This document shows, piece after piece, positions 24,243 through 34,414 of a stretch of DNA of 64,000 bases. The translations under genes were made by a program, and so were the position numbers. Under the pieces are notes generated by a model. The model was not told the DNA's origin. It did not search any database and saw nothing but the letters and a program-made list of their open reading frames with translations. The DNA is from Epiperipatus broadwayi. Taxonomy: Eukaryota; Onychophora; Udeonychophora; Euonychophora; Peripatidae. The stretch is from contig JAQFVV010013292.1 of the NCBI GenBank assembly GCA_028023455.1, positions 62,001-126,000 of the forward strand, read 5' to 3'. How positions within the stretch are numbered: position 1 is the stretch's first letter; every line of letters starts with the position of its first letter.

Positions 24243-24716
24243 TGCTATGCACCCACCTGTAGATTATAATGTTATAATGTAAAGCTATATACCTGCTTAT
24301 AGTGAGACTCTGCTAAATAAATGTAAAGAGAGAGCTACTATTATTTATCTGACCCGGACAGAAATGTCCAATAAGTGTTCAATATAAATAGTGAGGAGAA
24401 GTGGTTTTCTCTCTCTTGTGTCCTGCTTTTCTCAGGAGTTAGTACATGCCTTGGATAAAATATACAACTCTAAGATGAAGCCATAATGGAAATGGTAAAA
24501 TGATATTCTAAGTAAGGATTAACTTTCAAATAACTAGTGAACTTTGCTAATGTTAATTTAACAATGGATTATAATTGTTTCATAGTATATGTAAATTATT
24601 TAGTGATTTGTTATATTTAAATGTCATTAAAATTATAAATAAAAGTAAATTGTGTACTCAGGTTATTTTATACTTTCTGACTGGTTTTCTAAAAGAGAGA
24701 AACCCTCAGATATAGA
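24243..24716 (+). repeat. 5' LTR of the Gypsy-like element
   Basis: It starts TGCTATG. It has a TATA-like CAATATAAATAG (about 24379) and an AATAAA-containing segment (about 24316). Its last bases have diverged from the CATAGCA seen in the 3' LTR. The following sequence, TTGACGACAGGATTGAACTG (about 24726-24745), resembles the complement of a tRNA T-arm and is the likely primer-binding region. Confidence 0.8.
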
Positions 24717-24788
24717 GGGGCACATTTGACGACAGGATTGAACTGTAAGAAAAGCGACGCACAGAAAATATTAAAAAAAACCAAAAAC

Positions 24789-25375
24789 ATGGCGGCAGGT
24801 GCTCCAACAATATGCGAGTTCGATGTGAATAGCAGCAACTCCTGGAAAACTTATTTAACATAAGTGGAATATCATTTCATCCTAAATAAAATCGAAGATG
24901 ACCACATAAAATTGCTACACTTTATATTTTGCAGGACAAGACATGATACAATTGGCAAACAGGCTTACCGATCCAAAACGTCTGGAAGACCTGTCCTATC
25001 ATGATTTCATAGAGAGGATAAATGCATATTTTGTCCCGAAGACTTAAAAATGAATAGCGCATCTTAGACTAAGAGATAGAATACAATTACCGCGGGAAAA
25101 ATACGTAGATTTTAACCTTGCATGGAGAAAATTAGCCATATGGCTCTCTGTTAGAGCAATTCCTATATGGCATGATGGATAATAAATTTAGGAAAGTGCT
25201 TTTAAGCAATCCGGATTTAAATTACAAAACTGTCATGGACATATGCTTTGCACAGGAGGCCACGTTAAACTTGGCATCAGAGTATACTACAGCGAAAATC
25301 CCAGAGAAAATAGTATTCAGTAAAAAAAGAAAAAATAATAATAACGTGACCTCCAGTGGCCACATTAAATGACAA
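24789..25375 (+). pseudogene. gag remnant of the Gypsy-like element
   Basis: It opens with an ATG at 24789 and the segment ICEFDVNSSNSWKTYL. After a stop the frame shifts, and pieces such as LLHFI and FNLAWRKLAIWLSV can be followed to the open piece 25172-25372 (66 codons), which ends in a lysine- and asparagine-rich tail. The layout matches the structural polyprotein of Ty3/Gypsy elements. No zinc knuckle is seen. Confidence 0.6.
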
Positions 25376-25539
25376 AACACGAGATGGTACTTAGCTGCTG
25401 TCTGTCATTCCAAAGGTCGTGAATCTCTGAGAAATAAATTAGATTACAATTCACGGAGTGAGGTGAAACGTAAAGTATCTATCAATGCTACAAATGAGTA
25501 ACAACAAAAAATTGGATAACATTAGTGGAGAACTGTGAG

Positions 25540-25910
25540 TTTGTAATAAATGGATGTCGATGGAAATGGACAGTGGTGCCAGTTTGTCACTTATATCGAA
25601 TAAAGACTGGATGGAGATTACAAAAGACTGGGATTATAAGCTAAAGCTATGGAATGCAGATGTGTTAGTCGATTTAAAACGGAAATAGAGTGCATATTCG
25701 GAGGAAAGCTATCGTGCCAGTGATGCTGAACACAAGACATAAGTTCCTAGAATTAAATACAGCTAATAATGATATTAGCCCACTATTACACAGAAATTGG
25801 TTCGCGGCTTTGGGAATACATGTAGAATTATTAAAAAAGGTCCATATAGAAACTACCGTAAAAAAAATGATACCTGGAATTGTTTATGCCCGGACTATCA
25901 GAGTTTAGGA
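25540..25910 (+). pseudogene. Protease remnant of the Gypsy-like element
   Basis: MEMDSGASLSLISNKDW (about 25559-25610) is the active-site segment of a retropepsin, with DSG intact. The frame is lost by about 25690 and continues in another frame as 25690-25908, which contains LLHRNWFAALGI, the link segment between protease and reverse transcriptase in this group. Confidence 0.65.
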
Positions 25911-27300
25911 CTCGACTAGTGAATATTGAACTAATGGAAGATGCAATGGGAATTATATGTAAACCTTGAAAAATGATGTTTGCAATAAGAGAATAGGTAG
26001 AGAAAGAATTAAACGATCTTGTAACCAAAGGAGTTCTTACACCTATGAAAGTCATCGTAGGCGACCCCTATTGTGATGATCATGAAACCAGGACAGTAGT
26101 ATATGGCTATGTGGAGATTATCACCTTACGATAAATAAAAATATAAGTAAGGGAGCTTACCCTGTTCCATGTGTGAGAAATATTGGCATTATTACAGAAG
26201 GCAAATTACTTTGCAAAAACAGATTTGAAAGCTTTTCACCAGATTCTGGTAACTAAGGAGACAGCAGAGCTTCTGATGCTAATGATACACTAGGGCTTAT
26301 ACAAGTACAATAAATTACTATATGGAATAATGATTGCATCAAATAACTTCCAGGCAAAAATGGATATGTTGTTTAGACCAATGGATGGAGTAATCCCATA
26401 TCTGGATGTCATTATCATCGGTGAAACTGAAAACAAGCTTGAAAAGCATGTGGATAGGGTTTGTGTGAAGCTAGCCAAGCTAAAGTGAAATTAAATGTGA
26501 GAAAATGCATGTGATCTGTGAAGGAAATTAAATTCCTCGGACACACAGTAACTGCTCGCGGATGCCGCCCAAATGTGTAAAAATGCATGTGGTCTGTGAA
26601 GGAAATTAAATTCCTCAGACACACAGTAACTGCATGTTGATTCCTCCCAGACCCAGAAAAGGTTGAAGCCATTAAAAATGCCAGCAAACACAGAAATGTG
26701 AAGGAACTTCAAACATTCTTGGAACTGTTAAATTTCTATGAGAGCTTCTTAGTTGGAAAATCACATGTGTTGTCACCGCTTTATACATTATTAAAGAAAA
26801 ACCAATGTTGGATATGGAACACAGAGCAAAATAAAGCTATTGAAGCAGCCAAGGACTTACTGACATCAGAAAGCCTATTAGTGCATTATCAAAATAACTG
26901 GGAATTATGTATTGTGGCGAACACATCGGAATATGGTGTGCAAGCTTTTCTCTTTCATCCGGGTCATGAAGGCGAATGCCCTATTGCTTTTACTTCAAGA
27001 GTGATGACTCCAGCTGAAAAAAACTATAGTCAGGTGGATAAAGAAGCTTAGGCAGTGATTTTCACAGTAAAGAAGTTCCACCAATACCTATATGTATGGA
27101 AGTTTACGATCTATACCGACCATCACCCTCTAATGGGGATTTAGGCTGTGTAAAAAATTTATGTGAATCGTCAAGCCCACGCTTGTTATAGTGGATAGAT
27201 ATTTTATCACATTATGATTTTACATTAATCTACAAACCTGGAAAAAGGATCAGCCATGCTGACGCATTGTCAAGATTGCCAGGCATTAAAGAAAATTGAT
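25911..27300 (+). pseudogene. Reverse transcriptase and RNase H remnant of the Gypsy-like element
   Basis: Several frames carry reverse-transcriptase motifs: FAKTDLKAFHQI (about 26211), with the first catalytic Asp, and YLDVIIIGETENKLEKH (about 26399), where the second Asp of the usual YLDD is replaced by Val. A 78-base segment is tandemly duplicated at 26504 and 26582. The open piece 26698-27051 encodes the connection and RNase H start, with CIVANTSEYGVQAFLFH (first Asp of RNase H replaced by Asn) and FTSRVMTPAEKNYSQVDKEA, followed after a stop by IYTDHHPL. Stops and frameshifts make it non-functional. Confidence 0.75.
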
Positions 27301-28670
27301 ATGAAATAAAGGAAATAAATTACATCGGTGCTCTAAAATCAGAAGTGATATATAGCAGAGTCATAGCGGACTGGTCTAAGAATGAGAAAGGATACCAGAG
27401 GGTGGTAAATTAGATAAGAATGGGTTTGCCGATGAAATGCCCCAGCAAATTAAGTCATGAGATTTGAATTGCCAGAGAGGACTGTCTGTGTGCAATGGAT
27501 GCATATTAAACAACAATTATGTTCTAGGGCCTACTGAGGGCAGAGCCAATATCTTAGTTATTGCATAAAGGACATCTAGGAATAGTGCATATGAAAGCTA
27601 TGGCTAGATCATATGTATGGTGGCCAAACTTGACAAAGGATATCGAGAACACGGTAAAAGAATGTATAAACTGCCAACAGATAACTAAACTGCCTCTGAA
27701 ACAGTTTGAAACTTGGGAAGCACCTTCTGCTCCATGGTCACAAGTTCGTCTGGACCACATTGGACATGAAAGCTATGGCTAGGTCATATGTATGGTGGCC
27801 AAACTTGACAAAGGATATCGAGAACACGATAAAAGAACGTATAAACTGCCAAACAGATAACTAAACTGCCTCTGAAACAGTTTGAAACTTGGGATTCACC
27901 TTCTGCTCCATGGTCAGTGGTGGACCATTGAATGGATATATATTGTTATTAGTAAATGTGTGTTCACGTTTGACCGAGTACAGACTGGTTAAAGATACCA
28001 GTGCTGAGTGTACGATCCGTGTTCTAAGTGAAGTGTTTGCTACCCATTGTTACCCATAAAGTGTTGTGACTGATAATGGTTGAGGATTTACGTCAACAAA
28101 ATTAAAGGACTTTCTGAGTGCCAGAGGAATAAAGCACAGTCTCACACCACCATATCACCCTGAGAGCAATGGTAAAGCTGTGCAAGGAGTGCAACATCTA
28201 AAGCATACCCTAAAGAAATTTAAAAAAATTAGAAAACATGTCCGATGCTTTAGTGCAAGCCATATACTCGCAACATTTCACGCCGAGTACTTCAATAGGA
28301 AAAACCCCAGCAGTTGTTAATGGGTCAGAATTGCCGAACACACCTATCACGACTTTTGCCTGAAAAACATAAAAACAGAAATTTCTCATCGGATAAATTG
28401 CTACCCGGTGAAAATGTTTGGATATATGATGTATTGAAATGTAAATGGATCCTGCCGTCTGATACAAAAATAAAAGAAAAACATGATGAAACTAATCCAA
28501 AAAATGTATTGAATGAAGATACTTTGAAGGATAAAGAGCTGGAGGATATACCATGCAATCCAGTGCAAGAAGGCTTAAAAACACCAAACGTTTCCAGAGC
28601 ATGTTGCCCCCTGTTAAATTTAAAGACTACATTTGTAGTTAAAGCCCATTTATTTCCAGAGTGAGGGGAG
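27301..28670 (+). pseudogene. Integrase remnant of the Gypsy-like element
   Basis: The N-terminal zinc-binding domain is readable at 27561-27690 (HKGHLGIVHMKAMARSYVWW and later ECINCQ, giving the H-H-C-C set). The zinc-finger-coding region is tandemly duplicated with a period of about 177 bases (27588 and 27764). The catalytic core at about 27900-28200 is interrupted by stops, with readable scraps such as HHHITL near 28141. The last open piece, 28314-28664, is a C-terminal extension ending just before the purine tract and 3' LTR. Confidence 0.7.
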
Positions 28671-28673
28671 GAG

Positions 28674-29143
28674 TGCTATGTACCCACTTATAGATTATAG
28701 TGTTATAACATAAAGCTATATATCTGCTTATGGTGAGACTCTGCTAAATAAATGTAAAGAGAGTGCTATTGTTTATCTTGCCTGGACAGAAGTGACCGAT
28801 AAGTGTTCAATATAAATAGCAAGGAGAACTGGCTTTCTCTCTTGTGTCCTGGTTTCCTCAGGAGTTAGTAAATGCCTTGGATAAAATATAAGACTCCAAG
28901 CAGAAACCATGATGGAAATGGTAAAGTGATAATCTAAGTAAGGATTAACCTTCAAATAACTAGTGAACTTTGCTAACGTTAATTTAACAATGGATTATAA
29001 TTGTTTTGTAATATATATAAATTATTTAGTGATTTGTTATATTTAAATGTCATTAAAATTATATGTAAATGTAAATTATGTGCTCAAGTTATTTTACCCT
29101 TTCTGACTGGTTTTCTAAAAGAGAGAAACCCTCAGACATAGCA
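28674..29143 (+). repeat. 3' LTR of the Gypsy-like element
   Basis: It starts TGCTATGTACCCAC and ends CATAGCA, with the same internal landmarks as the 5' LTR. It is followed directly by the ATATT target duplication and the continuation of duplicated segment B. Confidence 0.85.
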
Positions 29144-29548
29144 ATATTTAATCTTTTTAAATTAATATTGATCTTAATATATGATTTTTTAAAAAGTTTA
29201 TATGTTTAAGAATTCCAATTTAGAACAATGTTTTTATGCTTTTAAGTAATAAAATATATATATAATTTTGTTTCAATTACGAATTATATTAATAGAGAAT
29301 TTACTTGGCTTATATTAAAGTTTGTTTTTTAATAAAACTTTTCTTTAACAAGTAAACTGTTCAGTTTGGTAATCTGTCTTTTTATGCTATTCTATATTTG
29401 AACACAATAAAATCAATATGTGAAGAAAAATCACTTTAAATATCATTTACTGCATGTTTTTACTACTGCATGTTTTTAGTTGTATTTTATTATTATTAAT
29501 TGTAGGATTCATTCAAATATAACTGAAATATTAAGTACTTTTTCACAG

Positions 29549-29577
29549 AGAAAAGAAATCTGCGCAGATGGTGACAG
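29549..29577 (+). CDS. Possible alternative microexon of the TRIM-type gene
   Basis: A 29-nt candidate between TTTCACAG and GTTTGA. Read from phase 0 it encodes RKEICADGD and ends with two bases that the next exon completes as arginine, the same phases as the exon at 12179-12213. The peptide tails EIQAEPDR and EICADGDR agree at five of eight positions. Splicing both exons in series would put the B-box exon out of frame, so if both are real they must be alternatives. The intron to the next exon would be only 74 bases. The candidate may also be chance. Confidence 0.3.
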
Positions 29578-29651
29578 GTTTGATATTGTGATTTTATTTA
29601 ATATATTTTATGCACCTGCATATATATACAAATTTATTTATATAATTTCAG

Positions 29652-29739
29652 ATGTCAATATCATCAAAATATCAATGATGTTTATTGCATTCGTTGTGGC
29701 AAACTGATATGTCACGCATGCGTTAAGCAGGGTGGCAAT
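29652..29739 (+). CDS. TRIM-type gene, B-box zinc-finger exon
   Basis: An 88-nt exon between TAATTTCAG and GTAAGT. After one base completing a codon it encodes 29 residues starting CQYH and containing CIRC and CHAC. The spacing C-x2-H-x7-C-x2-C-x4-C-x2-C matches a B-box type 2 zinc finger. The last two ligands, H-x2-H, are supplied by the first residues of the next exon (HFDH), giving C-x6-H-x2-H. B-boxes bind zinc and mediate oligomerisation in TRIM proteins. The exact metal-ligand spacing across a splice junction is the strongest evidence for the gene. Confidence 0.85.
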
Positions 29740-29911
29740 GTAAGTTTGTATTGTTATTTTAAAAAAGTTTGCAATTATTTGGAATAGTTAGATACTTTAC
29801 TTGTATAGTATTAATAGTTTATGAATTACAAATTAGGTTTATAATATTTGTTATTATCTCATGAATATTACTAAGTTAACACATGTTAATGCTCTTGAGT
29901 ATATTTGTAAT

Positions 29912-30560
29912 GGAAAATTCTCCATGCAGTACTGCCATCCAGGGCAAGTCTTTCAACGTTGAAGAGTTTTGGATGTGAGAGCACTACATCTAGATTTCAG
30001 AATCTAATGAAACACTACAGCAGCCATATTTTACCATTAAGTTAATTATATAAGCTAGGAGTTCAAAATGAAAATACATTAATGCTTTCAATCCAAGCTT
30101 ATTCACTTGTCATATTGATCTTTACCCAGAACAGCATTAGTACATTTGGCTGTCTTTGGTCTTTCAAATACCACAGTCGCCATCATTCCATAGGCAGAAA
30201 AGATATAAAACAGCACAAACATCACAATCACTATTTCCTTTACTTACATCACTGTACAAGTGAATGCAATAGGATTGAAAAGAATGTATTTTAATTTTGA
30301 GCTCATATATTTATAGTTAACTAAGTAGGTAAATGGTGAGTGGCTGCTGGGGGCAATAGATCTTTAGATCTAGGTGCAATGCTGTCAGATCCAAAACTTC
30401 TCATTGAGGATAGTCACAAGCTAGAAACTAGTCTCACATATTGGATGAGTAAGCACTGGATGAGAATTTTATCTATACACTTTTCTGCATCCATTGATTA
30501 CTTGCACTAGTTGCCACTAGGAATATTTTGCTATGCTGTTAATAGTTTAAGCATGGAAAA
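29912..30560. repeat. R-family copy 3, head-to-head pair
   Basis: The left half (29912-30200) is a minus-oriented R copy: it starts with the terminus ATTCTCCATGCAGTACTGCCA and proceeds through GAGAGCACTACATCTAG to GGTCTTTCAAATACCACAG. The right half (about 30240-30560) is a plus-oriented copy with the paired GATC region, a decayed hammerhead, GCATCCATTGATTACTTGC and the tail. The minus copy lacks the hammerhead segment. The two meet at their 5' ends, as in copy 1. The composite lies in the intron between the B-box exon and the coiled-coil exon. Confidence 0.7.
30385..30449 (+). ncRNA. Decayed hammerhead motif in R copy 3
   Basis: The core has drifted to TTGAGGA (30404-30410), but GAAA (30424-30427) and stem II persist. 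Stem II is T-AGT, loop CACAA, GCT-A. Compared with copy 1 the first G-C pair has become A-T, a compensatory change. Stem III (C-TA-G) and the cleavage context GTC remain. Inner stem I is largely lost. The outer TCCAA/TTGGA helix remains. Confidence 0.45.
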
Positions 30561-30654
30561 TGATGGATCATATGATGTTTTGTTGATTGGTTTTTGAAAA
30601 TCTGAAAAGAACTTAATGTATAGAAGCCAAATTGGTTCAAATCTTTATGAGTTA

Positions 30655-30850
30655 TACAAGTTGTTATGCTCGGGTTAATATATTCATGTGTTTACTTTTT
30701 GAGCTCTTAGCTTTACAGTTAACAAAATAGATAAAAGATGTCTGCTGGAGGAATGCATTAGATAGATGGGGATTTTATACACAAATCTTTTTGCATGGGT
30801 GGAACTACTGTATGGAGAGTTTGCTACTGCTATTAATAATAACTTGTGTA
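30655..30850 (+). repeat. R-family copy with internal deletion
   Basis: It contains the 5' landmarks (GAGCTCTTAGC..., GTCTGCTGGAGGAATGCATTAGAT), then jumps to the 3' landmarks (GATGGGGATTTTATACACAAA and ACTACTGTATGGAGAGTTT). The hammerhead segment is deleted. It follows copy 3 in the same orientation. Confidence 0.6.
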
Positions 30851-31039
30851 AGCATAGGAAATGTTGTTTATGTGATGATTAGCATCATTCGTTTTATGGA
30901 AATGTAAAAACTGCATAAAATTATATTAGTTTACAAAGCATTAGTAATTTACAAAATAGTGATTATAAACTTTACGATTGTTTTAGAGATTTCTTTGTTC
31001 GTGGACAATCTATTGTGTACTTTACACAGCTTTTCATTC

Positions 31040-31610
31040 AGGTTGGGAGAACACCTAGCAGACTATTTGTTCTCTATTAAGTTTTTAAGGATTCTATATC
31101 TGGAGTCTGCATTAGTCCATTCTGCTATTGTTTGATCATTGATAGTTTTGATGCCAGCTGGTCTATGCATTTTATGCAGGTTTCTGGTCCTAGGGATTTC
31201 CATTTTAATTCTCTGCTGGCTAGAGGCATTTTTTGAAGTTTGGTAATAGCAGGACTTATCACTGTCACTTAATTCACTATTAGTAGGCCAAGTTAGTTCT
31301 TGTTTGAATAGATTGGGATAGCTATTTTTTAACTTCTGATCTTTTTATCAATCCTTTTTACAGTATACTCTTATGCTTAGGGGTTTGATCCAATCTTGGC
31401 CTGTGATGAGATTAATTTTCCTGCTCTATATGTATAATAATAATGTTTCTTTACTCTTGTTTTTTCCTCTACCTTTTCTATGCTTCGTATTCTTATGAGG
31501 TTTTTCTTTACACCCGATTATTTGAGGTGAGTTTTGTCTACTTTTGGGAAGAATTTTAAATTCTTAATTAATTTTTCCTAATCCCTAAATTTCATCAAGA
31601 ATATACCTGC
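31040..31610 (-). pseudogene. Unidentified decayed coding remnant
   Basis: This block is less AT-rich than its neighbours. On the minus strand it reads as broken open pieces such as MEIPRTRNLHKMHRPAGIKT (about 31210-31150) and KNLKFFPKVDKTHLK (about 31560-31515). The composition is like a retroelement ORF, but no motif is diagnostic. I cannot assign a family. Confidence 0.3.
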
Positions 31611-31770
31611 TTTTTAATTTACAGAGACAGGAGTCTCTGAATTACATTAACATTCGAGCCCATACCATATAGTGCATTTTGGGTGTTTTCTACTGTGTGT
31701 GTATACATATATATGATAAATAAAACAAGTTATAAATTCCGTAACTTGTTTTTAAGCTTGCATATTATGA

Positions 31771-32141
31771 TCACTAGATGGAGCATTACCAATACCTCCG
31801 ACAAGCTTTTGTTTATGTAAGCGCTGATAGATATAGAATTCAAAATCTCTATCTGTTCTCCCTGCTTCCTAGTTTGTTAGGCTGGATTTGAAGATATTTA
31901 CATATCTAAAAAATTCATGCTTTCAGATTGATAGAAACATGTTTGATAGGTGCTGACTTTTGAGTTGGTGTTTAGATCTAGTTTCTAGTCTCCCTGCCTT
32001 TCACTGACGTGAGCCATTAAGCTCGACATCAGCTGATTTGGAAGTAGGGAGAACAGATAGAGATTTTGAATTCTATCTCTATCAGCGCTTATGTAAACAA
32101 AAGCTTGTTGGAGGTATTGATAATGCTCCATCTAGTGGTGA
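31771..32141. repeat. Foldback element with 100-bp inverted arms
   Basis: The left arm (31771-31870: TCACTAGATGGAGCATTACC ... CTATCTGTTCTCCCTGCTTC) is matched in reverse complement by the right arm (32041-32141). Identity is about 94% by eye over 100 bp. The 170-bp centre holds a second, smaller hairpin with a hammerhead-like layout (31989-32052) whose 3' strand overlaps the start of the right arm. No terminal target duplication was identified. Confidence 0.75.
31989..32052 (+). ncRNA. Hammerhead-like motif in the foldback centre
   Basis: Stem I has two perfect or near-perfect helices: TCTCCCT (31989-31995) with AGGGAGA (32046-32052), and CTTTCA (31998-32003) with TGGAAG (32039-32044). Next come CTGACGT (32004-32010), stem II GAGC/GCTC (32011-32014 with 32021-32024), GACA (32025-32028), a minimal stem III (TC with GA, loop AGCT) and TT before stem I resumes. 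The helices fit a type I hammerhead. Two catalytic positions differ (the last base of CTGANGA is T, and GAAA is GACA), so it is likely inactive. Confidence 0.45.
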
Positions 32142-32809
32142 TATATATATATTGTAATGACAATAAAAAAGTAGCAGGTTGGGTAAGTGTTGAGCATGGT
32201 TACAACTTGTTAATAGAATGGATCAGCAGAGACTGGCCCAGAAGTCAACTTGAAATACTTTTATAAAATTGTGTGAAACATAAGAGAAAACTGACTAAAT
32301 AAAAGATGCATGTTAATTGATGCTAGAGTATTAATACCTAGTAGTGGTCATCACCAAGTTCTGCAATATTTTCTTCAGGGCCATCCCAGTATTGTACAGG
32401 CTAAATCACTTGCAAGAAGTTATGTTTGATTGCCCTTCTAGAATTAATGCTGAGATAGAACAATTCATCAAGTTCTATTGCCAAGTGAACGTGAACATAA
32501 CAAAGAAAAATTATATGGACTCACCAGAAGTGAATGCAGCTACGGATATGACTGTTTAGATGTAAATATAAAAAAATACTTAAATGATTATAATAATGAA
32601 CTTTTAAAGTACAAAATAAATTAGAATATTAATATAATTTTTGTGTAAGTTTTTTGAGTTATATGAGTTAAAGCTAAGTTTGTGTTTATACATTTTATAA
32701 TTGATAAAAGAATTATGTTTTGTTTTGTTTTTTGTATGTGTTGCAAGTCAAAGTAGTATTTTGTTACAAATTAATTAACAATATTTTTTATTTAAAAATT
32801 TTATTAAAT
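32142..32809. other. AT-rich intronic sequence
   Basis: Contains a plus-strand frame of 71 codons (32344-32559) with no recognised motif and no matching donor. Nothing else is seen. Confidence 0.3.
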
Positions 32810-33726
32810 GAGCTTAGGTAATATTTACTGAGGCTGTAACCTGTAAAATGCGATAGTAGGAACCTCTATAGGTGTTTAACCACAAGCTTACGCTATGGAA
32901 GAAAAGAGGGGAACCCACCCTTCCGTACTTCAACCTACTTTCTATTTGAATAAGTGAAGCTGAAGCGGTTAGATCTGCGAGTGTGAAGCTATTCAATACT
33001 TCACTGATTAAGTCCACATTTCTTATTACACATTAATACTCGCGAAATCTTTCGATTTACGAGTCAATGGAAAGATTTTATAGTTAGAAATCTATTACAG
33101 TAATTTAAAGTTGTAATTATAAATTTATTAAACGCACATTGATTTCACAAGTATTAATGTGTAATAAGAAATGTGGACTTAATCAGTGAAGTATTGAATA
33201 GCTTCATGCTCGCAGATCTAGCCGCTTCAGCTTCACCTATTTAAATAGAAAATAGGTCGAAGTAAGGAAGGGTTCTTCCATAGTGTAAGCTTGTGGTTAA
33301 ACACCTGTAGAGGTCCCTACTATCGCATTTTACACGCATATTCTCGAGGTTACATAATCAACTTGAAATTACTGGAATAGATTTCTAACTATAAAATCTT
33401 TACATTGACTCGAAGTAAATTGAAAGATTTCGCAAGTATTAATGTATAATAAGAAATGTGGACTTAATCAGTGAAGTATTGAATAGCTTCATGCTCGCAG
33501 ATCTAACCGCTTCAGCTTCACTTATTTAAATAGAAAGTAGGTTGAAGTAAGGAAGGGTGGGTTCCCCTCTTTTCTTCCATTGCGTAAGCTTGTGGTTAAA
33601 CACCTGTAGAGATCCCTACTATCGCATTTTACATGCATATTCTCGAGGTTACAGCCTCAGTAAATATTACTTACATAATCAATGTGCGTTTAATAAATTT
33701 ATAATTACAACTTTAAAAGAGCTTAG
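32810..33726. mobile_element. Multi-palindrome element with 8-bp target duplication
   Basis: Eight bases, GAGCTTAG, flank the block at 32810-32817 and 33719-33726. Inside, a unit of about 235 bp occurs three times: once in minus orientation (about 32818-33058) and twice in plus orientation (about 33148-33353 and 33437-33671). It contains the phrases AGTGAAGCTGAAGCGG and CCACAAGCTTACG or their reverse complements. A second unit (33061-33144) recurs inverted at about 33354-33425, and its end also recurs inverted at 33675-33712. No coding capacity is seen. An 8-bp duplication fits hAT-like transposons, but I see no terminal motif that proves this. Confidence 0.65.
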
Positions 33727-34390
33727 CTAATTTAAATATCTGAATTTTTTTGTGAACCATTAAAATTACATCATGGATCATCAGTAGTTTGTGGACTACT
33801 GGTTACTGACTGCTGATCTAAAAGACTATGAGATTTCAAAAATAATAATTTTCAAAGTGGAGGTATTGCATATGTATATCGAGAACTTAAAAAATGAACC
33901 ATTAAAAAGTTACAAACATTAAGATTAAAATGTTAATAAGCAGTTCCGGATTACAAAACGATTGAGTAAATAATAAGGAACATAATAATAATTAATGGTG
34001 TTCCAGAACATTCCATTATCAGTGAGAATCTAGAAAAGTTCACATGTAAAGGAAATCAGTATTTTATTACCCACTCACATTGCAGGAGCGGATCTTCAAT
34101 GACAGAAGATACATAATGGCACGAGTGTAAAAAGCACTATCCAGTGAACTCCACCACTGAAGGTACCAAAGTGGACTTAGGGATTATACAGGCCACATCG
34201 GCCTTATTATAATTTATGTATTTCTTAAGTAACATATATTAACCCTTATTAGTAGTAACTTGTGGCAATAAAGTCAGAATTTAATTATTAGAACTTCTTT
34301 TTGAATTGCATGTGTTTTTTGTCTTTGCACCATCACCACCCCGACCGAAATACTCATGGTGGCTGTACACGGCGTATAACCTTTAAGACT
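33727..34390. other. AT-rich intronic sequence
   Basis: No gene is seen. About 34080-34200 is less AT-rich (phrases GGAGCGGATCTTCAATGACA and CCACATCGGCC) but has no recognisable feature. Confidence 0.3.
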
Positions 34391-34414
34391 TCTGGAGTTT
34401 TTACATACTTTGTC

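Larger units (their letters stand above)
24243..29143 (+). mobile_element. Ty3/Gypsy-like LTR retrotransposon, decayed
   Basis: A complete but inactive element of about 4.9 kb. The LTRs are 24243-24716 and 28674-29143, with TGCTATG and CATAGCA as inverted ends. The target duplication is ATATT (24238-24242 and 29144-29148). The internal order is gag, protease, reverse transcriptase, RNase H, integrase. Placing integrase after RNase H is the Ty3/Gypsy order. All frames are broken by stops and frameshifts. The two LTRs differ at roughly one position in ten by eye, so the insertion is old. A purine-rich tract, GAGGGGAGGAG, precedes the 3' LTR (28661-28673). Confidence 0.85.
23025..29458 (+). repeat. 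Duplicated segment, copy B, split by an LTR element
   Basis: The same order of sequence as copy A (16966-18590) runs over 23025-24242 and resumes at 29149-29458. The break coincides exactly with an LTR retrotransposon and its ATATT target duplication. Copy B lacks a stretch of about 50 bases present in A near 18505-18560. The left end coincides with the target site of the LINE at 22187-23024. Because copy A lacks the LTR element, that insertion happened after the duplication. Confidence 0.8.

Noticed and set aside
26290-26712. Minus-strand frames over the Gypsy-like reverse transcriptase
   Set aside because: They are antisense shadows; the repeated peptide within them only reflects the 78-base tandem duplication.
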